Origin: a virus
Length of the DNA stretch: 64,000 nucleotides
IMG/VR virus record: IMGVR_UViG_3300044623_001154
Location: 1-64,000 of that record
Reading direction: 5' to 3' (one strand)
Each line of letters starts with the position of its first letter. Positions within the stretch are counted from its first letter, which is position 1. Made by a program: the position numbers and the translations under genes. The notes under the pieces were generated by a model. The model worked only from the letters and a program-made list of their open reading frames with translations. It was not told the origin of the DNA and did no database searches. This document shows, piece after piece, positions 38,272 to 46,390 of this stretch.

Positions 38272-38679
38272 ATGAAAAGAAACATACCTGATATGAGCAA
38301 CCAATTGTTGTTCTATATGGATAAGTGGGGTGAAAAAGGAAACAAGTCTGACCGAACTCCTGAAAAGTATGAGGAAACTATGATTAATCTTGAGAAGAAG
38401 ATTGAGAAGGATATGATTGGGGTTTTATCTAAAATGGGGGTTAATGCTAGTGTTAAGTCTGACAGATATTCATTACCATTTCAGGACCAAATTAAAACGA
38501 CACAACATGGTGAATCGTATTTGAATGGTGCGTTCGAATCAATTAAATTATATCGTGCGGTACTACATAAAATGGTTGACCTGAATGTTTATAAAGTTAG
38601 ATTTTATATCTTTGCTGAGGTTGAAGATTCATTCCCGATGGGTAAAGTAAATTACTACTTCAACTATTATATTCATTAA
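38272..38679 (+). CDS. Hypothetical protein (135 aa)
   Basis: Helical N-terminal half (RTPEKYEETMINLEKKIEKDM), then SVKSDRYSLPFQDQIKTTQHGESYLNGAFESIKLY and a beta-rich C-terminus (VYKVRFYIFAEVEDSFPMGKVNYYFNYY). Unrecognised. Confidence 0.77.
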   Translation: MKRNIPDMSNQLLFYMDKWGEKGNKSDRTPEKYEETMINLEKKIEKDMIGVLSKMGVNASVKSDRYSLPFQDQIKTTQHGESYLNGAFESIKLYRAVLHKMVDLNVYKVRFYIFAEVEDSFPMGKVNYYFNYYIH

Positions 38680-38680
38680 A

Positions 38681-38839
38681 ATGAGTGTTGCGATAATTAA
38701 ATCGAAAAAGGTTGAAAAACATAATGATGTTTTCATACTTCACGTTGGTTTTAAACACTATGATTTAGGTGTTCAAATTCATAGTTGGGGTGTTAGATTT
38801 ATGTTTATTTGGTGGCATGTTTGCATACATTTAAAATGA
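38681..38839 (+). CDS. Small hypothetical protein (52 aa)
   Basis: MSVAIIKSKKVEKHNDVFILHVGFKHYDLGVQIHSWG...FIWWHVCIHLK. Beta-strand-like with an aromatic C-terminus. One base after the previous stop; part of a chain of coupled short genes. Confidence 0.6.
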   Translation: MSVAIIKSKKVEKHNDVFILHVGFKHYDLGVQIHSWGVRFMFIWWHVCIHLK

Positions 38840-38923
38840 ATGAAGAAATTAATATTAAAGTTTTCGTTATGGTTATATTATAAATTACCTAAACGTAAAA
38901 GAAAAAGTGTGTGGGATTTATGA
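38840..38923 (+). CDS. Tiny basic peptide (27 aa)
   Basis: MKKLILKFSLWLYYKLPKRKRKSVWDL: amphipathic, membrane-active-looking start and a basic tail. It starts one base after the upstream stop, and its TGA overlaps the next ATG, so it is likely translated. Confidence 0.5.
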   Translation: MKKLILKFSLWLYYKLPKRKRKSVWDL

Positions 38924-39117
38924 ATATACCTGAAAATGAAAGAACGTTTAATGATATCTATGATGAAATTGTTAATGATTTAAAAGGTAATCTAACCTCA
39001 GATGAATACAAAGAATTAATAACCCTTGAATACGTTCTTACTTGGGGATATAACGAACCAAGTGATTCCAAAAGATATGACGAATTAAGAAATAAAAAAT
39101 ATGAACTCATTAGATAA
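38920..39117 (+). CDS. Small hypothetical protein (65 aa)
   Basis: MNIPENERTFNDIYDEIVNDLKGNLTSDEYKELITLEYVLTWGYNEPSDSKRYDELRNK... acidic and helical. ATG 38920 is chosen by the ATGA overlap. Its end overlaps the thymidylate synthase start by 17 bp. Confidence 0.7.
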   Translation: MNIPENERTFNDIYDEIVNDLKGNLTSDEYKELITLEYVLTWGYNEPSDSKRYDELRNKKYELIR

Positions 39118-40315
39118 ACAATACACAGATTTACTTCAAACCATATTAGATTATGGGGTTGGAAAGAAAGATAGAACAGGTACGGGAACTAAATCTATCT
39201 TTGGTTATACCATTCGTCATAATATGAAGGACGGATTTCCTTTGCTCACGACAAAACGAATGCCGTTCCGTCTCATAGCAACAGAGTTAATTTGGTTCCT
39301 TCGTGGTGATACAAACATTAAATTCCTGGTTGATAATGATTGTCATATTTGGGATGGTGATGCGTATAAAAAATATTCAAACCATTTTATCGGATATGAA
39401 GATGTGCCAAATAAAGAATGGTTTATTGAAAGAATAAAAACAGATGATGAGTTTGCTAACAAGTGGGGTGAGTTAGGTCCAATTTATGGTAAGCAATGGA
39501 GAAGATGGACTAAAAAGAAAATGTATTTATCTACGGATGGTTCATATGAAAAAATCTTTGATGAAATGGACCAAACAGTTATTGACCAAATCGCTATCTT
39601 AATCAACGACCTTAAAACAAATCCAGACTCAAGACGATTAATGGTTAATGCGTGGAATGTTGGAGAATTGGATTCAATGGTACTTCCACCTTGTCATTAT
39701 GGATTTCAAGTTTATACAAGAGAGTTGAGTGAGAAAGAAAGGCATAATCTTTTAAAAAAATACAAAGGGTTATTATGTTATGATGGTATAGGAAATGTTA
39801 TGGAATACTATGATTCTATTAATATCCCTAAACGAGCAATCTCATTAATGTGGAATCAACGTTCAGTAGATACATTTTTAGGTTTACCATTTAACATCGC
39901 ATCTTATGGATTGTTATTGGAAATCATTGCTAAAACAGTTAATATGGTTCCTGATGAATTGATTGGAAACTTGGGTGATACTCATCTATATTCAAATCAT
40001 ATTGAACAAGCAAAAGAACAAATTGGTAGAGAATTACGAGTTGATGAAAGAGTTTGTATGTGTTATGAAAACCCCAAATTAGATTTGTCTAAGATACAGG
40101 AAGGAATGAGTGATGAAGAATTCACAAAAGTTTGTGATGAATTTAATATTCCGACAAGAACGAGAACACCATTTGAATTACCGACATTAGTAATATCTAA
40201 TCAAGTTAATTTTAATGAAGGGATTGATGAGTTTTTAAATAGTTGTTTAATCACTGATTTTGTTATTAAGAATTACCAATCACACGGAACTATCAAAGCT
40301 CCATTATCAAATTAA
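39101..40315 (+). CDS. thyA: Thymidylate synthase (ThyA)
   Basis: 404 aa; makes dTMP from dUMP with methylene-tetrahydrofolate. N-terminal GVGKKDRTGTGTKSIFGYTIRHNM, PFRLIATELIWFLRGDTNI, catalytic Cys in MVLPPCHYGFQVY (about residue 200), NQRSVDTFLGLPFNIASYG and DTHLYSNHIEQ are all present. Longer than the usual 264 residues, with insertions near 85-150 and 210-240 and a C-terminal region after DLGDTHLY that contains extra helices. Supplies dTMP for phage replication. Confidence 0.96.
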   Translation: MNSLDKQYTDLLQTILDYGVGKKDRTGTGTKSIFGYTIRHNMKDGFPLLTTKRMPFRLIATELIWFLRGDTNIKFLVDNDCHIWDGDAYKKYSNHFIGYEDVPNKEWFIERIKTDDEFANKWGELGPIYGKQWRRWTKKKMYLSTDGSYEKIFDEMDQTVIDQIAILINDLKTNPDSRRLMVNAWNVGELDSMVLPPCHYGFQVYTRELSEKERHNLLKKYKGLLCYDGIGNVMEYYDSINIPKRAISLMWNQRSVDTFLGLPFNIASYGLLLEIIAKTVNMVPDELIGNLGDTHLYSNHIEQAKEQIGRELRVDERVCMCYENPKLDLSKIQEGMSDEEFTKVCDEFNIPTRTRTPFELPTLVISNQVNFNEGIDEFLNSCLITDFVIKNYQSHGTIKAPLSN

Positions 40316-40318
40316 AAA

Positions 40319-41149
40319 ATGAAACAGATTTACATAATAGCGAAAGAATTTAAGTATCCGTTACTATTGATTTATACGTATATGTTTATCGCACAACTTT
40401 TATTTTTACTTGAGCCTTTTGTGTTGGGTAAAATGATTGATGGTCTGTTAAAAAATGATTATAATTGGTTATATTGTTTCTTAGGTATTATGGTATTTGA
40501 AAATTACTTTATTTACCGAAGAATGGTTTACGATACTAAGGTGTATACAACAATTTATAATAGTGTTGTTCTTAAATTTTTGAAAAACTCAAAGGATTCC
40601 GATAATTCAACAAAAATTGCCAGAACTGAGTTGACCAATAATTTGATTAATTTTTTAGAGAATGATATTCATTACTATATAATGGCGATAATAACATTGG
40701 TGGGGTCATTAATCTTTATATTTTTAGAACACCCAATGACAGGTTTTGTGTCAATGGCTTGTGTAATACCAATATCATTTATTGTGTACCATTTTTATAA
40801 AAAAATATCACAAAGTACTCGTGTTAACCATACACACTACGAGGATAAAATAAGTATAATTACCGAAGGGGATGATGATAAGATTGAATCTTTCTTTAAC
40901 AGACGAAGAAAGATAATGATTTATGGTTCAACATTACAAGGTAAAAATTGGGTTTCATTGATTGGAACAAGAGTTAGTTTTTTAGTGTTGGCATTAATCG
41001 TGTTTACACATAATAACACAAATTTATCTCAAGGGGATTCAATTGCAATGTATGCGTACATTAATCAATTCTTATTTTCCTTAATGTCAATACCTGTTGG
41101 GGTTGAAACATTCACAAGAATTAAAGACGTATTAAACAGAATAAATTAA
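40319..41149 (+). CDS. Orphan ABC-transporter six-helix membrane domain
   Basis: 276 aa with about six hydrophobic helices (LLLIYTYMFIAQLLFLLEPFVLG, WLYCFLGIMVFENYF, YYIMAIITLVGSLIFIFLE, SFLVLALIVF...). PFVLGKMIDGLL matches the start of type-IV ABC exporter TMDs. No Walker motifs and no ATPase gene adjacent, so transport cannot be powered by this gene alone. Could plug or modify a host transporter or envelope. Directly follows thyA. Confidence 0.8.
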   Translation: MKQIYIIAKEFKYPLLLIYTYMFIAQLLFLLEPFVLGKMIDGLLKNDYNWLYCFLGIMVFENYFIYRRMVYDTKVYTTIYNSVVLKFLKNSKDSDNSTKIARTELTNNLINFLENDIHYYIMAIITLVGSLIFIFLEHPMTGFVSMACVIPISFIVYHFYKKISQSTRVNHTHYEDKISIITEGDDDKIESFFNRRRKIMIYGSTLQGKNWVSLIGTRVSFLVLALIVFTHNNTNLSQGDSIAMYAYINQFLFSLMSIPVGVETFTRIKDVLNRIN

Positions 41150-41160
41150 AAAAAATTAAC

Positions 41161-41187
41161 ACCCCAATGTAAAAGTTGGGGTTTTTT
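41161..41187 (+). terminator. Rho-independent terminator
   Basis: ACCCCAA / TTGGGGT stem with six T. Confidence 0.85.
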
Positions 41188-41190
41188 GTT

Positions 41191-41198
41191 TATATTTG
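41191..41198 (+). promoter_or_regulatory. TATATTTG promoter box
   Basis: TAnnTTTG box 17 nt before the ATG at 41216. Confidence 0.65.
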
Positions 41199-41215
41199 TA
41201 AAAACGATAAGAGTT

Positions 41216-41374
41216 ATGGAAAGATTTTCAATGAGAGAAGTGTTAAAGGAGAAATACGGTGAACCTGAGAAAAACACTAAAACCGCTAAGTCAACTAAAA
41301 AGGTTGAGAAGAAAGATGGTGGTAAGTACGTTACTAAAATTGTTGATGGTGTTAAATACATGGTTTTAAAATAA
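41216..41374 (+). CDS. Small basic protein (52 aa)
   Basis: MERFSMREVLKEKYGEPEKNTKTAKSTKKVEKKDGGKYVTKIVDGVKYMVLK: Lys-rich linker between a short helix and a beta hairpin. May bind nucleic acid. First gene after a terminator and a TATATTTG box. Confidence 0.7.
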   Translation: MERFSMREVLKEKYGEPEKNTKTAKSTKKVEKKDGGKYVTKIVDGVKYMVLK

Positions 41375-41379
41375 AAGAT

Positions 41380-41685
41380 ATGAATATAGTAAGTAAAACA
41401 TTAATGGTGAATATCGAGAATGATATCACATTACATAATGGGTCAATTACAATGACTGTAGTACATCAAGTGCACGTATATGAATTAGGTGATGAGATTG
41501 ATGTTGATGTTGAATTAATAGATTTTGATAACGTTGTTTTCTTAGGTATAAGTATTGGATATACAACATTAAGAGAGACCTTGGAAAATGTTGGTATTGA
41601 GTTTCAATCAATGGTGAATGAAGCGTCTAATGATTTAATAAGTGACCAAGACATTGAGTATTTAAAAACATTATATATCAAATAA
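41380..41685 (+). CDS. Hypothetical protein (101 aa)
   Basis: MNIVSKTLMVNIENDITLHNGSITMTVVHQVHVYELGDEIDVDVELIDFDNVVFLG... a run of beta strands followed by a helical tail. Unrecognised. In the operon 41216-43114. Confidence 0.77.
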   Translation: MNIVSKTLMVNIENDITLHNGSITMTVVHQVHVYELGDEIDVDVELIDFDNVVFLGISIGYTTLRETLENVGIEFQSMVNEASNDLISDQDIEYLKTLYIK

Positions 41686-41688
41686 GGT

Positions 41689-42225
41689 ATGCAAAAAAGA
41701 GCGGTAAGTGGTGTTGTGTTTGAGAATTCATTTATTGGTGATGGTTGGGTTAGAAAGGCAACATCCCCAAGATTAAAATGGGGTGGTAACGGGAGAACAA
41801 TAATTGATAAGATTAAATCAATTAATTATAACCCTGAGTTGTTCATTTTGGATGAGAATTCTAATATGTCAAAGTATGACATCTATAACACAATCACAGG
41901 TGGTAAACGTGAAGTTAAGAAATACCCAAAAGATAGTTTAAAAGGGTGGTCATTATATTCCGAAGCGTTTTTTAAGATTGCTAGTGAGAATGCCGTTAAA
42001 CAAATAAGTGTTGACGTTTACAATAAATTTGTCGAAGATTATTATGAATACCACAAGAACAGTGGTTTATTTGACCGAGTAATAAAAAAGATGAATGAAG
42101 GAATTGAGGGTGTACAAGTGATTGATACATTTATCCCCATGAATGAGTTAGAATTCAAAGTTGATATTATTAGAAACAGTTGGAAAAAATACCATAGATT
42201 AAGTGTACTAATTAAATTGAAATGA
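41689..42225 (+). CDS. Hypothetical protein (178 aa)
   Basis: MQKRAVSGVVFENSFIGDGWVRKATSPRLKWGG... then FKIASENAVKQISVDVYNKFVEDYYEYH. VFENSFIGDGW has some look of an endonuclease-like start, but no catalytic motif stands out. Basic. ATGA overlap with the next gene. Confidence 0.75.
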   Translation: MQKRAVSGVVFENSFIGDGWVRKATSPRLKWGGNGRTIIDKIKSINYNPELFILDENSNMSKYDIYNTITGGKREVKKYPKDSLKGWSLYSEAFFKIASENAVKQISVDVYNKFVEDYYEYHKNSGLFDRVIKKMNEGIEGVQVIDTFIPMNELEFKVDIIRNSWKKYHRLSVLIKLK

Positions 42226-42563
42226 CTATGAAAACTTGGATTAAACAAATTACGGTAGTGTTCTTATTCACACTGATGTCATCATTCAGTAGAGCACAAT
42301 TCTCACCATTAGGTTATTATGGTTTGAGATTTGGTTGTGGTAATGACGTGGACTTGACCTTTACAGGTTCAATTCTTATGATTGGGGGCGGTGTAACATA
42401 CCTATACGCTAACCAACTTTATCCTGTTATGTATAATCAACAACAACCGACACAACCACAGATTTATAACTTACAAAGAATTGGTGTAACATTAGTTATA
42501 ACAGGTGTGGTAGTTTTAGTTGAGGAATCAATTAGACATGGATTACATAAAAGAAGACGATAA
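42222..42563 (+). CDS. Exported membrane protein (113 aa)
   Basis: Signal-like N-terminus (WIKQITVVFLFTLMSSFSRA), two further hydrophobic segments (VDLTFTGSILMIGGGVTYLY and IGVTLVITGVVVLVEESI) and a basic HKRRR end. Start may be 42222 or the second Met at 42228. Location inner membrane or envelope; function unknown. Confidence 0.72.
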   Translation: MTMKTWIKQITVVFLFTLMSSFSRAQFSPLGYYGLRFGCGNDVDLTFTGSILMIGGGVTYLYANQLYPVMYNQQQPTQPQIYNLQRIGVTLVITGVVVLVEESIRHGLHKRRR

Positions 42564-42574
42564 ATTAATTTAAA

Positions 42575-42748
42575 ATGAAAGATATTATGTTTAGTATTGG
42601 AATTGGAATTATGTTAGTAACATATTGTTTGTTAGTTCATAGTGTGGTTAAAAAACCTGACTTGGGTAACAATAATTATAAGTTAAGAGATAAATTATTT
42701 GTCTTACTTCTTTGTGAAATGATAATTATTTGTATCTTTAGACTATGA
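42575..42748 (+). CDS. Small membrane protein (57 aa)
   Basis: Two hydrophobic segments (MFSIGIGIMLVTYCLLVHSVV and LFVLLLCEMIIICIF) separated by a polar loop. TGA overlaps the next ATG. Confidence 0.62.
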   Translation: MKDIMFSIGIGIMLVTYCLLVHSVVKKPDLGNNNYKLRDKLFVLLLCEMIIICIFRL

Positions 42749-42903
42749 AATATATCGTAAACACAAAAGATAAACAGATTATAATAATTGAGGGTTTTAC
42801 CAAAGACCTGAAAAGTATTAAAGATATATTCAAAGGGTATCAAATTATTTTTCAACCAATTAAAGATAAAACAGATGGCGGTAATAACAGTAGAAACGAT
42901 TAA
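42745..42903 (+). CDS. Short hypothetical protein (52 aa)
   Basis: MKYIVNTKDKQIIIIEGFTKDLKSIKDIFKGYQIIFQPIKDKTDG... alpha/beta-like. Coupled by overlap to the genes on both sides; overlaps the next by 29 bp in another frame. Confidence 0.6.
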   Translation: MKYIVNTKDKQIIIIEGFTKDLKSIKDIFKGYQIIFQPIKDKTDGGNNSRND

Positions 42904-43114
42904 GATTGGTAGAGTTACTTATGAAGTAAAAAGTGGTGATTTTATTACGTATAACGGTGTTAATCATATGTTTGTTGCTGGCGACAAAAGAATCCTTAAA
43001 ACAGTTGGATGGGTATCATACGATTCTTTGGTAATGCCAAAGTCGTTAGTGAAAAAAATACCTTTTATTCGAATGACTAAAGTAAACGGTCACACAGGAA
43101 AATGGTACTTTTAA
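42875..43114 (+). CDS. Small beta-rich protein (79 aa)
   Basis: MAVITVETIKIGRVTYEVKSGDFITYNGVNHMFVAGDKRILKTVGW... likely SH3-like or beta-barrel. Last plus-strand gene before the lysis cluster. Unrecognised. Confidence 0.75.
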   Translation: MAVITVETIKIGRVTYEVKSGDFITYNGVNHMFVAGDKRILKTVGWVSYDSLVMPKSLVKKIPFIRMTKVNGHTGKWYF

Positions 43115-43117
43115 ATA

Positions 43118-43147
43118 AAAAACCCCTATTGTTTAGGGGTTTTTTTA
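43118..43147. terminator. Bidirectional terminator
   Basis: AACCCCTA / TAGGGGTT stem with A and T runs on both sides. Confidence 0.85.
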
Positions 43148-43293
43148 ATATATGAATACTCAATAATTGTGTCATGTGAGATTATTTGTTTCTCAGGATA
43201 TGGGTCAATATACAATCGTTTATATAATTCCCAATCCTGAGTTGGGCTCACCGCTGGGTCGAATATTACAAAATCAATTTCTTTATCTTTCAT
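43126..43293 (-). CDS. Short hypothetical protein (55 aa)
   Basis: MKDKEIDFVIFDPAVSPTQDWELYKRLYIDPYPEKQ... ends inside the terminator stem. Starts 19 bp after the transglycosylase stop on the same strand, so probably co-transcribed. Soluble and acidic; unrecognised. Confidence 0.6.
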   Translation of the reverse strand: MKDKEIDFVIFDPAVSPTQDWELYKRLYIDPYPEKQIISHDTIIEYSYIKKTPKQ

Positions 43294-43312
43294 GACTAAT
43301 ATTTTTTAATGT

Positions 43313-44074
43313 TTATACCATTCCTGTAGTTCGGTAGTACTGATTTAAATCACCAACAGTTAATGGTGTGTCAACAGGTTTACCTAATTTTTTGTTAAAT
43401 ACAGGGTTCGCTTTTGCAACTGTTTGTGCGGACATACCATTTGTTTGTAATACATAGTCATTTGGTTTACCTGCGGCTACAGGCCAAAAGTTGAATATGT
43501 ACAAATCAGTAGGTGTTTTAATTTTACCACTTTTATGTCCCGCCATCCAAAATTCTTTTATGGCCTCCATCTGAGTATCTAAATTAGTTCTAATATCTTC
43601 TAATGAGTATTTCTTACCACTTATTGTTTTAGTTGTTCCATTCTTACCATCTGGACAAAATTGAATTAAACCAACACATCCGATACTATTTTTAACCGAA
43701 GGATTTAAACCTGATTCGTGTTGCATCAACTTAATAATTGAATTCTCATCAATACCAATCGCACTTGATATTTCACTAAGTTTAGATTTAAAATTTGGAT
43801 TATTCAATAGTTCTTGACCTTTAGCCGATACATTACCAATACTAACAGGTCCACTTGGAGTACTTGAGGTACTTGACGCACCATCATGTGAACTACCATT
43901 ATTTGATGATGATGAAGAACCTGAATCTTTATCTCTAATTAATTTTTTAGCGTATTCAATAGCTTGTCTACCAATGTCACCAAGACTAAGTCCACCATCA
44001 GAACTACTATCTTGTTCCTTCAAATATTTCTTAACCATTTTGTTTTTTTGCGATTCTGTGATTATAAATTTCAT
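43313..44074 (-). CDS. Leader-tagged lytic transglycosylase (253 aa)
   Basis: Leader MKFIITESQKNKMVKKYLKE followed by Q, then a Ser/Gly-rich linker to about residue 85. SLT-like domain: LSEISSAIGIDENSIIKLMQHESGLNPSVKNSIGCVGLIQFCP with catalytic Glu in QHESG, and later TPTDLYIFNFWPVAAGK. It cleaves peptidoglycan. The leader and a minus-strand TATTTAT box (about 44093) suggest it is packaged in the virion and used during entry rather than lysis (inference). Confidence 0.9.
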   Translation of the reverse strand: MKFIITESQKNKMVKKYLKEQDSSSDGGLSLGDIGRQAIEYAKKLIRDKDSGSSSSSNNGSSHDGASSTSSTPSGPVSIGNVSAKGQELLNNPNFKSKLSEISSAIGIDENSIIKLMQHESGLNPSVKNSIGCVGLIQFCPDGKNGTTKTISGKKYSLEDIRTNLDTQMEAIKEFWMAGHKSGKIKTPTDLYIFNFWPVAAGKPNDYVLQTNGMSAQTVAKANPVFNKKLGKPVDTPLTVGDLNQYYRTTGMV

Positions 44075-44127
44075 AATTAATCTTTTAATATATAAATAGT
44101 TTACTATTCTTAAAGTTTATTATAAGA

Positions 44128-44134
44128 TATTTAT
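44128..44134 (+). promoter_or_regulatory. TATTTAT promoter box (7-nt spacing)
   Basis: Seven bases before the ATG at 44142. Confidence 0.55.
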
Positions 44135-44141
44135 AAACAGA

Positions 44142-44528
44142 ATGAAAGTAACTATTATACATAAAAAATCAGGAATTAAAAAAGATGAGGTAGAAGTTTA
44201 TAATAAATTTATAAAATACCTTCAGAAGGAATTCCCATTAAAACACGATTTAACAATCACTTTCCTTGGTGAAAGAGTTGGTAAAATGACCACAGGTAGT
44301 AGACTACCTCATGACATTCGAATATTATCTAAAAATAGGATGAATCGTGACATTTTAAGAACCTTGGCTCACGAATGGGTTCATGAACATCAGATGGACG
44401 TTAAGAAACGAGATATGGGTCCTGATATCGGTGGTGAGAATGAAGATGAAGCAAATTCAGAATCAGGAGCCATGATGAAAAAATTTGAACGTGACTTTCC
44501 CGATTCTGAATCAATACTTTATAAGTAA
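44142..44528 (+). CDS. Zinc metallopeptidase-like protein (128 aa)
   Basis: LRTLAHEWVHEHQMDVKK carries HExxH, followed by GGENEDEANSESGAMMKKF whose acidic residues may give the third ligand. A short single-domain zincin. N-terminus MKVTIIHKKSG is not a clear leader. Substrate unknown. Convergent with the next gene, with no gap. Confidence 0.78.
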   Translation: MKVTIIHKKSGIKKDEVEVYNKFIKYLQKEFPLKHDLTITFLGERVGKMTTGSRLPHDIRILSKNRMNRDILRTLAHEWVHEHQMDVKKRDMGPDIGGENEDEANSESGAMMKKFERDFPDSESILYK

Positions 44529-45086
44529 TTAAATATTATTTGGTCGTACCCAATTATCTTGGTAATCATATGTGTTAGCACAAAATCTAGCGTAATCATT
44601 TACTAATGGTTTTCCTGTGTTGTAACAACCACAAACAATTTCCCAATCACCATATTTGTCGTGTAATTTTCGTAACAACTTCATACTAATCTCAATGTTT
44701 AATCTAACATCGGTTTTCAACTTATTATTAGGTACACTATGTTTCTGAATTAGTCGAGCCGTTCCTGGCATGATTTGCATTGGTCCTAACGCCCCCACAC
44801 ATGATGTTTGATGTGGGTTATATTTCCAATGAAATGGTCCTTGATAACGAGTTTCCAAAAACGAGATATTGTAAGCAATATGTTTAGGTATTTTATATTT
44901 TTTTGAATATTTCTCAATGTTTTCATACATAAACATTGGTGTTGGGGTTATTATATCTGAATGATTCTTTACCAACACAATCTCTTTTTCAAAATCAGAT
45001 TTTTGGTAGAATGATTGTAAAGACGTGAATAAAATCAACATTGAAACTGTAAATAATGAGACTAGTGTTAAATCTTTAATTTTCAT
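44529..45086 (-). CDS. Membrane-anchored lytic transglycosylase (185 aa)
   Basis: N-terminal anchor (LTLVSLFTVSMLILFTSL), then an SLT domain with Glu in SFLETRYQG and the typical CVGALGPMQIMPGTARLIQKH, and CGCYNTGKP. No leader, so unlike the 43313 enzyme it probably acts from the host membrane at lysis. Second in a minus-strand pair with the gene at 45094. Confidence 0.88.
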   Translation of the reverse strand: MKIKDLTLVSLFTVSMLILFTSLQSFYQKSDFEKEIVLVKNHSDIITPTPMFMYENIEKYSKKYKIPKHIAYNISFLETRYQGPFHWKYNPHQTSCVGALGPMQIMPGTARLIQKHSVPNNKLKTDVRLNIEISMKLLRKLHDKYGDWEIVCGCYNTGKPLVNDYARFCANTYDYQDNWVRPNNI

Positions 45087-45093
45087 AGGTTTT

Positions 45094-45429
45094 TTATTTT
45101 AAAGTGTTAGTAGAATTGTGTTGTCCCCAAACATTCGCTGCGTAAAGTTTAAAAATAGTTTTACCTATTGAATCTTGGTAGACAGTGTAGTCCCCTGTGT
45201 TGTTGTTAATGATGATTAGATGATGACTTTCATCAATTGCCAATGTTACATCTTTCTTTCTAACCCTTTCCATTTCGGTTTTAGGTACAATGGTTTTAGT
45301 TGTCAATTTGCGGTACGTATACCCTACAATGAATGACGCAATTACTGATATGATAACAATACCATATACCATGACGTTTTTAAAAAATTGTTTTGTTAAT
45401 GACATTACTTTTTCAAATTTTTCTTTCAT
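45094..45429 (-). CDS. Small membrane protein, possible spanin-like partner
   Basis: 111 aa: basic N-terminus, one membrane helix (VMVYGIVIISVIASFIVGYTY), then a periplasmic beta part (VTLAIDESHHLIIINNNTGDYTVYQDS). Type II topology and a place just upstream of a transglycosylase are compatible with an inner spanin or lysis helper, but no outer lipoprotein is nearby. Confidence 0.65.
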   Translation of the reverse strand: MKEKFEKVMSLTKQFFKNVMVYGIVIISVIASFIVGYTYRKLTTKTIVPKTEMERVRKKDVTLAIDESHHLIIINNNTGDYTVYQDSIGKTIFKLYAANVWGQHNSTNTLK

Positions 45430-45503
45430 AATCGTTTAGTTTAGATTGTTAATAACTTTTAGTTAAAGTTAATAAAATTTTGGGGATTATTCAATCAAAC
45501 CCC

Positions 45504-45541
45504 CATAAAAAAAAAGAACCACCAGTGTTTAATTGGTGGTC
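45504..45541 (-). terminator. Terminator for the FKBP gene
   Basis: On the minus strand: ACCACCA / TGGTGGT stem followed by nine T. Confidence 0.85.
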
Positions 45542-45564
45542 TCGTGATTTTCTATTTTTTAGTC

Positions 45565-45990
45565 TTAATCAATGGAAACAAGTTCTAAATCAAAGATTAA
45601 TTTTTGTCCTGCCAAAGGATGATTAGCGTCAACTACGATAGTTCCTTCTTTAATTTCGGCAACTTTAACATTAACAGGTCCCATTGGTCCTTCAGCTTGT
45701 AACATATCACCAACTGAAACACCTTCAGGTATTTGTTCTCTTGGGACTTCAACAATCATTTCTGAGTTAACGTCACCATATGCGTTTGATGGGTCAATTT
45801 CAATTGTTTTTTTATCACCGATAGTCATTTCAATAATACCATCTTCAAATCCTTTAATTAAAAGACCTTGTCCTAATTGAGCTTTTAAAGGTTCTCTTCC
45901 TTCAGTTAAAGATGAATCAAAAACAGTCCCATCTTCTAGTCTTCCTGTGTAATTAACTACAACAGTGTCACCATTTTGTACTTTTTTCAT
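45565..45990 (-). CDS. FKBP-type prolyl isomerase, SlyD-like
   Basis: 141 aa. FKBP half 1 (VQNGDTVVVNYTGRLEDGTVFDSS), insert-in-flap chaperone domain (AYGDVNSEMIVEVPREQIPEGVSVGDML) and the closing ANHPLAGQKLIFDLELVSI. Speeds prolyl bond rotation and helps folding; cytoplasmic. No His-rich metal tail. A chaperone gene alongside DnaK and Hsp20 elsewhere in this genome. Host-like codon use. Confidence 0.93.
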   Translation of the reverse strand: MKKVQNGDTVVVNYTGRLEDGTVFDSSLTEGREPLKAQLGQGLLIKGFEDGIIEMTIGDKKTIEIDPSNAYGDVNSEMIVEVPREQIPEGVSVGDMLQAEGPMGPVNVKVAEIKEGTIVVDANHPLAGQKLIFDLELVSID

Positions 45991-46037
45991 AATTTAGTTT
46001 TTTAGTAATTATAGTCTATTATTGTTAATAATCAAGT

Positions 46038-46367
46038 TTAATTCAATACAATTTTATTGGTTTCGTAGTCAAAACGAATATCGTAGGTGTAACTGTACAA
46101 CCCCAATGTATTAGTATTATTAGTTATATATATCTCCCCACACTCATTTTTGAGTAATGCAACCAAAGACGCTCCAAAGCACCCCATACTTAAAAACGCC
46201 TCACCTAATTTTGGTGTTGTTAGTCCTAAATTACCGATTAATCGACCATTATCTATAATGTTTTCTAATCGTTTTTTTAGTAATGAACCACCATCGTGTT
46301 GTACGTGTAGACTGAATAATCTATCCCCGTTTTCGTTATATACATTTACAAGTGCTAAAGTTCCCAT
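46038..46367 (-). CDS. Hypothetical protein (109 aa)
   Basis: MGTLALVNVYNENGDRLFSLHVQHDGGSLLKKRLENI... FGASLVALLKNECGEIYITNNTNT. A compact alpha/beta protein resembling uncharacterised single-domain phage proteins. Transcribed from a minus-strand CAAATATA (TATATTTG) box at 46383-46390, 15 nt upstream. Confidence 0.78.
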   Translation of the reverse strand: MGTLALVNVYNENGDRLFSLHVQHDGGSLLKKRLENIIDNGRLIGNLGLTTPKLGEAFLSMGCFGASLVALLKNECGEIYITNNTNTLGLYSYTYDIRFDYETNKIVLN

Positions 46368-46390
46368 AGTTCGTTTTTTTCACAAATATA

